From Oscillospiraceae bacterium (GTDB taxonomy: Bacteria; Bacillota; Clostridia; Oscillospirales; Ruminococcaceae), in assembly GCA_021200565.1 (NCBI GenBank), contig JAJQGJ010000019.1, positions 163,788 through 227,787 of the forward strand: DNA of 64,000 nt. The letters are read 5' to 3'. This document shows positions 59,259 to 64,000 of the stretch, in pieces. A program made the position numbers and the translations under genes. The notes beneath the pieces were generated by a model that did no database searches, was not told where the DNA came from, and saw nothing but the letters and a program-made list of their open reading frames with translations. Position 1 is the first letter of the stretch; each line of letters begins with the position of its first letter.

Positions 59259-61844
59259 TTATCTGTCTTCTCTTAACATTTCCATTATGCTATATTTGTT
59301 TATACCCAACTTCGCCCCGAAGCAGATTGCAAACGTCACGAAGAACACTATAGCAAGTATTCCAAGAAGCACCGGCACCGTCAAACCATAACCCGCCAAA
59401 GTCGAGAACATCGTCCCAAGCACCGCAACCGGGCTTGAACCCTCTGCAATAACTGAGATATTCATAACGAGATAGTATGCAAGATAGCTCACCATCGCCA
59501 CCGTAATCGCAAAAATGCTTCTTATAGCGGCTCTTCTGCCGAGCTCGATATTCCGTTGCCGCTTCGACATTCCGATTGCCTGCAGGATGCCATAACGCCG
59601 CTTTTCGCTGTCTGTTTCAAGGCGCAATGTGCTCACGAGAATCATGAGGACAACCAATGCAATACAAACTCCACTGACAATAGTCATTATGAGCGATTGT
59701 CGGTATACCTGAGCGTTGGCGTAATTAATCTCACGGAAATTATAGGTTTTGAAGTATGCACCTGATACTACGTTGTATTCGGTTGCTGTTGTATACACAA
59801 TCTGAGATATTAATTTAGATAGCGTTGTATCTACTCCCAAATCTTCGGCGTTCATATTGGTAAATACGAAGCCTTGATTATAGCCTACCTCTTGCTGACC
59901 CCACAGGAATCTCTCGCATTCAATCCACCAACGAGTGCCCTCAGGAATCTGATTAACGATATTTTGAAGCACAGGCAAGGAACAGATTACATAGTAAGTG
60001 TAATTCTCAATCGAATATCTGCCGGAGCGGTCGTATTGGAGAAGCGATGCAAGAGTCTCGTCGCTTTCAAGAAGCTGGACTGAGGCGGTATTTACATTTA
60101 CACTCACCAAACCTGAACTCAAAAGGCTTTTTTCATCAAGAACAGGGTCTCCAGCAGAGGCCTCAACATATGAATCAAAATGGTTATAATCGACGGAAAT
60201 TGTTATGTCTGAGTTTTCGGTTATGCTTGTGTCATCAGAAACTATCTGAACGATTACACTCTCACCGCTCTCGTAGGCTTCTTTGTCAACGCCGGTTGTA
60301 TCGACATAATTCTGAATATCGTCCCAATCCATAGTTATGACTACTGCCGATTCCGTGCTTTCGCCGGAGGTTATCAGGGCGTAGAAGTCGTTGATGCCAA
60401 CAAAGTCGATAACTCCCTCGATTGACAATAAATCTTCTTCATACTCGGACAAATCGGGAATCTGGTAATCCGTATGAGTATTGGTTCCGTCCACTTCACT
60501 TATATAGTAAGACCAGAGCGAAGTCCAATATGTGTATTCGCTCACCGGTTCAGCCAGATTTACGGTAGTAAATACAGCTGAAACGCACAGAAGCGTTGCC
60601 ATAAGCATAATCAATGCACGTCTGAAACCGCCCACAAGCTTTGCCCTGCTTTTCTGCATGCCCATTCTACCACTAAGAGGAGTGGCAAGCGCAACTTGAA
60701 ATGTAATCATTCGAACCAGAAGTATGCCTACAAGCCAGAAAGCAAGTGCCATGCCGAGGTAGCTCCATGGGATGCTTACCGCTACATCAACAGAACCGGT
60801 ATAGACGCTTATGCTGAGTAGAATCTTTATGCCCAAGAATCCGAGCAGTATACCAAATATAACTGCCGGGATTGCAAGTATAAGGGTCTCAACAAGAATG
60901 AGAAATCTTAATTGCCATTTTGAGCCGCCGATACTGCGGAAACGGACAATTCGCTTGACTTCTACCTGCATCTGCAGGATGTAAATCATGACTACAGCAA
61001 GAATCGTAATTGCTAAAATCAGCCCGAGATAAACCATATTGGTCTGCGCCGCTTCGCTTTCCATCTCAACAACGGAATTTATTGTAACTCTTCTGATAGT
61101 CGAGTCTTCACGGGTATTGTAGAGGAATTTGTTCACATCCGTTTCAACGTCGCTCTCCATACCGGATTTGACGGTAAAGAAGTATGTCGTTTCGGGACTG
61201 AGACTGGTAATTTCGCCGAGTGAGGCTTCCGCTTCGGCGATGATGTCCGCCATAGCTTCTTCGGCGATAATGGCGGTGTTCAGCGTGGCATCAATGTCCC
61301 AGAGACCTGTGTATTCACTTATAACGCCAACAACATTAAAGGTTCTCTGAACGGTGGCATAGCTACTGTCATTCCTGAATGTCCATTGCAGGGTTATTGA
61401 AGAGCCGGTACTTGCGCCGTAACCAACCTCGTTCAGCGATGCCGCCTCGATGGCGATTTCATCTGAGCTGTTTGGCATGTGCCCGCTTTCGAGATTAATT
61501 CCCATATCAGCAAGGTTTTCGTCAGCGGTTCCTATCTTGAGCGAGCCCTGCGAAAGTCCACCGACCATTACAGAAGCCGAGCCATAGTTTACGCTCGTAC
61601 CGACATCGTCAACAAAATCTGAGCTTTCGAGATACTCAAGGTCGCTATACACGCCATCCGTGATAGCTCCGTACCAGTAACCATATGTATCGAGCCTCAG
61701 CTGTGAGTTGGTCTCGGCGACGCTTGAAGTGTAACTTAAGAGTATTATTGCGAAAGTAAACGATATGAGCAGGACGAAGAAAATCAGGAAGGATTGGCGT
61801 TTTCTTCGTTTAATGCCTTCAAATGCAATGGAAAATATATACAT
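59259..61844 (-). CDS. large FtsX/MacB-type ABC permease (second of two)
   Basis: 861 residues: first helix RRKRQSFLIFFVLLISFTFAI, extracellular domain (about 40-260), FtsX core with RFRSIGGSKWQLRFL, second extracellular domain (about 440-700), final core with RRYGILQAIGMSKRQRN and end KYSIMEMLREDR. Paralogue of the permease at 56058-58679. It has its own operator-controlled promoter and no ATPase of its own. A GGGCG...CGCCC hairpin (61876-61912) lies in its leader. The two permeases may form a heterodimer around the shared ATPase; this is inference. Confidence 0.87.
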   Translation of the reverse strand: MYIFSIAFEGIKRRKRQSFLIFFVLLISFTFAIILLSYTSSVAETNSQLRLDTYGYWYGAITDGVYSDLEYLESSDFVDDVGTSVNYGSASVMVGGLSQGSLKIGTADENLADMGINLESGHMPNSSDEIAIEAASLNEVGYGASTGSSITLQWTFRNDSSYATVQRTFNVVGVISEYTGLWDIDATLNTAIIAEEAMADIIAEAEASLGEITSLSPETTYFFTVKSGMESDVETDVNKFLYNTREDSTIRRVTINSVVEMESEAAQTNMVYLGLILAITILAVVMIYILQMQVEVKRIVRFRSIGGSKWQLRFLILVETLILAIPAVIFGILLGFLGIKILLSISVYTGSVDVAVSIPWSYLGMALAFWLVGILLVRMITFQVALATPLSGRMGMQKSRAKLVGGFRRALIMLMATLLCVSAVFTTVNLAEPVSEYTYWTSLWSYYISEVDGTNTHTDYQIPDLSEYEEDLLSIEGVIDFVGINDFYALITSGESTESAVVITMDWDDIQNYVDTTGVDKEAYESGESVIVQIVSDDTSITENSDITISVDYNHFDSYVEASAGDPVLDEKSLLSSGLVSVNVNTASVQLLESDETLASLLQYDRSGRYSIENYTYYVICSLPVLQNIVNQIPEGTRWWIECERFLWGQQEVGYNQGFVFTNMNAEDLGVDTTLSKLISQIVYTTATEYNVVSGAYFKTYNFREINYANAQVYRQSLIMTIVSGVCIALVVLMILVSTLRLETDSEKRRYGILQAIGMSKRQRNIELGRRAAIRSIFAITVAMVSYLAYYLVMNISVIAEGSSPVAVLGTMFSTLAGYGLTVPVLLGILAIVFFVTFAICFGAKLGINKYSIMEMLREDR

Positions 61845-61963
61845 ACTGAGGTCATTCCTTACCTATTTAAAATTCAAGGGCGACAAGCCAAGATAGTAAC
61901 CGTGCCGCCCTTAAAAACTTGTTATTTGCAACCACACAGATAGATTGAGATGGTCTTTTCCTC

Positions 61964-62076
61964 ATAGTATCAGATAGCAAAGATTCTGTCAACGTCTAAA
62001 TTTGCATGTGATGCAAATAATTTGCATGATATGCAAATTATTTAGCCTGGACAAGCTAATTCTATTGTGATATACT
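61964..62076. promoter_or_regulatory. divergent promoters with two tandem 19-bp palindromic operators
   Basis: Leftward: TTGACA (61992-61987), 17 bp, TACTAT (61969-61964) for the permease. Rightward: TGGACA (62048-62053), 17 bp, TATACT (62071-62076) for the secreted peptide. Between them lie ATTTGCAT-GTG-ATGCAAAT (62000-62018) and ATTTGCAT-GAT-ATGCAAAT (62020-62038), centres 20 bp apart, each 7-9 bp upstream of the nearer -35. This is the position of an activator site. Confidence 0.88.
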
Positions 62077-62122
62077 CGAAGAGTCGTAATGACTACAAAT
62101 AATTTTTTGAGAGATAGTAACA

Positions 62123-62362
62123 ATGAAAACAAAGAAATTTATAGCAATTATTAGTGCATTAGTTATGGTCGTTTCTTTAACTACGGTTTGTACTGTTGCA
62201 ACCGATGGCATGGTGTGGGGACAAGAGTCAAAAACTGAGATCGTTCTTTCACTAGATGATGGCACAATAGTTATTCCACCAGTTGATAACGCAAGAGAAG
62301 AAACAAGCGCTGAACTAGACTGCAATCAACCAATAGATGAGACCGAAGACGATGAAATGTGA
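62123..62362 (+). CDS. small secreted peptide, candidate signal precursor
   Basis: 79 residues with a signal peptide (KTKKFIAIISALVMVVSL, then TTVCTVA) and a mature part of about 50 residues, acidic at the end (QPIDETEDDEM). It is transcribed from an operator-controlled promoter and is convergent with the HTH-TPR regulator, overlapping its 3' end by 37 bp. Small secreted proteins next to PlcR/Rgg-type regulators are usually pheromone precursors, and that is the favoured idea here. The alternative is a bacteriocin or accessory protein of the transporter. The ribosome site (GAGAGAT) is weak. Confidence 0.65.
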   Translation: MKTKKFIAIISALVMVVSLTTVCTVATDGMVWGQESKTEIVLSLDDGTIVIPPVDNAREETSAELDCNQPIDETEDDEM

Positions 62363-63270
62363 TTGATGTATGTATTCAGAATATCATTAATACCGCTTTT
62401 TAATCCGTCTCCATTCCAAGTCATTGGCGTATTGAGCTCAGATATTTTGTCAATCAGCCTTTTTGCCTCTTCTCTGTCCCCGTCGTTATTCCGTAAAACA
62501 AGGGACCAAACACAGTTATACATACAGCTCGGAAGCATGCTGATATTGCTGACATACTCGCAACAGCACATTCCCTCTTTTGCGACTTCTATACATTCAT
62601 CATATCTGCCGACTTGACCGAGGCACTTGGAAAGATTGTAGCATATATGTACCAAATTTTTAGAAGCGGCATACCTGTCGCTTTTTTTATTTTCTCTGGA
62701 CTTCAGGTAGTAGTACACTTTAATGGCTATATCATAGTTCTCTAATACAGCATAGGCATTAGCAATATACCGAAGTATTAATGATTCCGTATTAGTTAAA
62801 AGCGGTGGCAGATTGTCAATGTCGTAGTTAGGCACAGTCATGCGCAGAGCTTTTTCCATATTCGTGAGTCTTTCTTCGTTAGTTATAATACCTTCTTCAT
62901 AGGCAATCATAGTATCTACAGTGTCGTAACGTTGTTTATTTGCTTGAGAAAAATTTTCGTACTCTTCACTAATAGTCTCAAGTAAAGAAAGAGCATGCTT
63001 TTGGTCACCATGAGCGTTTTCATGACTTGCTTCCCGAATTACTTGCCAGATTCTGTCGTCTTGTTCGTTAACGGAATTGTTAAGGATTTCTGTAGATAGT
63101 CCGAGGCGTTCGAAAAGGTAAATGAGAATATCGGCACTACTGTCAACGAGTCCACGCTCTATTCTCGAATATGAAGAGACATCGCAAATGCCATTGCAAA
63201 CATCAAATTGAGATCTATCCAAGCTTTTGCGGCGGCTTTTCATTAACTTTCCGATTGCAATTTTATCCAT
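62326..63270 (-). CDS. HTH-TPR transcriptional regulator, RNPP (PlcR/Rgg)-like
   Basis: 314 residues from ATG 63270. The N-terminal HTH (about 5-60) contains SQFDVCNGICDVSSYSRIERG and SADILIYLFERLGLS. The remaining 250 residues are helical repeats of TPR style (for example ILRYIANAYAVLENYDIAIKVYYYL and VHICYNLSKCLGQVGRYDECIEVAKEG). This architecture and length match quorum-sensing regulators of the RNPP group, whose TPR domain binds a small imported peptide. It likely controls the palindromic sites at 62000-62038 and 59197-59215. GGGGTG precedes the start; the longer TTG start is less likely. Confidence 0.82.
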   Translation of the reverse strand: MDKIAIGKLMKSRRKSLDRSQFDVCNGICDVSSYSRIERGLVDSSADILIYLFERLGLSTEILNNSVNEQDDRIWQVIREASHENAHGDQKHALSLLETISEEYENFSQANKQRYDTVDTMIAYEEGIITNEERLTNMEKALRMTVPNYDIDNLPPLLTNTESLILRYIANAYAVLENYDIAIKVYYYLKSRENKKSDRYAASKNLVHICYNLSKCLGQVGRYDECIEVAKEGMCCCEYVSNISMLPSCMYNCVWSLVLRNNDGDREEAKRLIDKISELNTPMTWNGDGLKSGINDILNTYINHISSSSVSSIG

Positions 63271-63319
63271 ACCAACACCCCAAATCGCTTCGTTTTCCAA
63301 TCAGTTAAAGCCTAAGAAA

Positions 63320-63348
63320 AGTATATCATGCTTCTTACATCTTGTCAA
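63320..63348 (-). promoter_or_regulatory. promoter of the HTH-TPR regulator
   Basis: On the minus strand, TTGACA (63348-63343), 17 bp and TATACT (63325-63320). No full palindrome lies next to it, so the regulator may be expressed constitutively. Confidence 0.8.
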
Positions 63349-63386
63349 GTTTTGAACTTTCCAGACGTGCAAGTTTAAAACTGCCA

Positions 63387-63493
63387 TTCGTCCGGAGCCG
63401 GGTCAATCCAAAAGGGCTACCCCTTTTGGCACACGACTTTCCCATATGGAAAGTCTAGTGTGTTATACCTTTGCAAAATAGCAGTCGGACGAA
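63387..63493 (+). other. oriT: MOBV-type origin of transfer (oriT) candidate
   Basis: The plus strand has a hairpin GACTTTCC (63435-63442) and GGAAAGTC (63448-63455), then TAGTGTGTTATAC. This is the pMV158-type relaxase site, with the nick expected between 63462 and 63463 (TAGTGTG/TTA). A second hairpin CCAAAAGGG-CTAC-CCCTTTTGG lies before it (63408-63429), and the whole block is bracketed by TTCGTCCG (63387-63394) and CGGACGAA (63486-63493). The relaxase gene is not in the window. Confidence 0.7.
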
Positions 63494-63511
63494 AACGAAA
63501 TATTGTATTAC

Positions 63512-63541
63512 AAAAGGGAGCCAGCGTCAGCTCCCTTGTTT
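63512..63541 (-). terminator. terminator of the gene at 63565
   Basis: AAGGGAGC (63514-63521) and GCTCCCTT (63530-63537) form an 8-bp stem; the minus strand continues TTTTGT. Confidence 0.75.
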
Positions 63542-63564
63542 GTTTGGCATATTGAAAAGGTATA

Positions 63565-63987
63565 TCAGTCTTCCGTCTGCCGCTTCTTCCCGAATATCTT
63601 CATTGCGAACAGGACAAATCTCCTCATCCGTGAACGGGTTTTTGCATCCATTGGCACAACTCTCTCAATGTATCTCATTATTGAATCAGCTACATTTTCC
63701 TCTGTAACCTCCCTTGGCGGTATTTCGGACAAATCGCTCGCAATACTCTCAACAGCCTTGGAAGTCGCAACTTCACTGTCTCTCTTGTTCGGGAATTCTT
63801 TCTTGATGTCCCTGAGAATCACCATTATCGTACTTCTAAGCTTCTCGATGTCCGCCTCGTTCTCGCCTATCTTGGATGTTTGTATGAGGTCTACGTCTTT
63901 CTTCAGCTCTCCCTTATTCACGTTGGGGTTATCTTTCAAACTCAAGAGTTTTGCCTCTCCGTAATCCAACAGCACGTTTCTCGACAT
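63565..63987 (-). CDS. unknown protein near oriT, possibly incomplete
   Basis: At least 140 residues, charged and helical, ending VLFAMKIFGKKRQTED. The frame is open to the window edge beyond the ATG at 63987, so the true start may lie outside. The last third (DSIMRYIERVVPMDAKTRSRMRRFV) looks like a helical nucleic-acid- or membrane-associated end. No family was recognised. Its place beside an oriT suggests a mobile-element gene, possibly a transfer accessory. Confidence 0.5.
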   Translation of the reverse strand: MSRNVLLDYGEAKLLSLKDNPNVNKGELKKDVDLIQTSKIGENEADIEKLRSTIMVILRDIKKEFPNKRDSEVATSKAVESIASDLSEIPPREVTEENVADSIMRYIERVVPMDAKTRSRMRRFVLFAMKIFGKKRQTED

Positions 63988-64000
63988 ATACCCGCCTGCC

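Overview
The window looks like chromosome from an anaerobic, spore-forming Clostridia of the Oscillospirales/Ruminococcaceae kind, probably from a gut or rumen. The reasons are an alpha/beta-type small acid-soluble spore protein, diaminopimelate made through LL-DAP aminotransferase (DapL), Firmicutes-style Bce and DegV genes, strong AGGAGG ribosome sites, TTGACA-17-TATAAT promoters, and a set of lipoprotein plant-polysaccharide enzymes (GH5, GH10, CE2, tannase-like esterase, plus a cytoplasmic GH43). No dockerin or cohesin was seen, so this is not a cellulosome. No tRNA, rRNA or CRISPR array was found.

Layout. 1-215: start of a dTDP-glucose 4,6-dehydratase gene. 216-5052: mobile-element debris with XRE regulators, a large serine recombinase lacking its catalytic domain, an AbiE type IV toxin-antitoxin pair and two small unknown genes. 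5017-9497: a complete Bce-type peptide-sensing and detoxification module (response regulator, kinase, ATPase, permease). 9672-15196: a GH101-like hydrolase, then a lipoprotein with its own two-component system. 15278-22286: housekeeping genes (DUF1385, prmC, recA, recX, rimO, pgsA) and a GH5 cellulase. 22329-24120: a DUF4160/DUF2442 pair and queA. 24303-27273: asd-dapA-dapB. 27318-31109: TetR/DUF308, Mrp, a VanY-like peptidase and the spore protein. 31281-37641: a CE2 esterase, then the lysine operon dapA2-lysA-dapF-dapL-mmcQ-nitroreductase under a lysine riboswitch. 38045-44085: carbohydrate esterases and hydrolases. 44301-52678: the entire shikimate, phenylalanine and tyrosine pathway in one operon behind a short Tyr-rich leader peptide and a terminator. 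52705-55177: two DegV genes around a membrane-bound XRE regulator. 55376-63270: an ABC transporter cluster with two giant FtsX-type permeases, two small secreted peptides and an HTH-TPR regulator. 63387-64000: a MOBV-like oriT and part of another mobile-element gene.

How it fits together. asd-dapA-dapB plus dapA2-lysA-dapF-dapL give a complete route from aspartyl phosphate to DAP and lysine. Only the second dapA unit carries the lysine riboswitch. The aromatic operon carries DAHP synthase through chorismate to prephenate dehydrogenase and dehydratase, in eight genes with an AroE-AroK fusion, and appears to be controlled by classical ribosome-mediated attenuation.

The most unusual region is 55.4-63.3 kb. 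A 19-bp palindrome (ATTTGCAT-N3-ATGCAAAT) occurs twice between divergent promoters and once, imperfectly, upstream of a third promoter, always 7-9 bp upstream of the -35 box. It connects a PlcR/Rgg-like regulator, a small secreted peptide gene, a Cys-rich secreted peptide and the ABC transporter, which suggests an undescribed peptide-signalling regulon. Several families of short palindromic intergenic repeats are scattered through the window, and some supply the stop codon and last residues of neighbouring genes.
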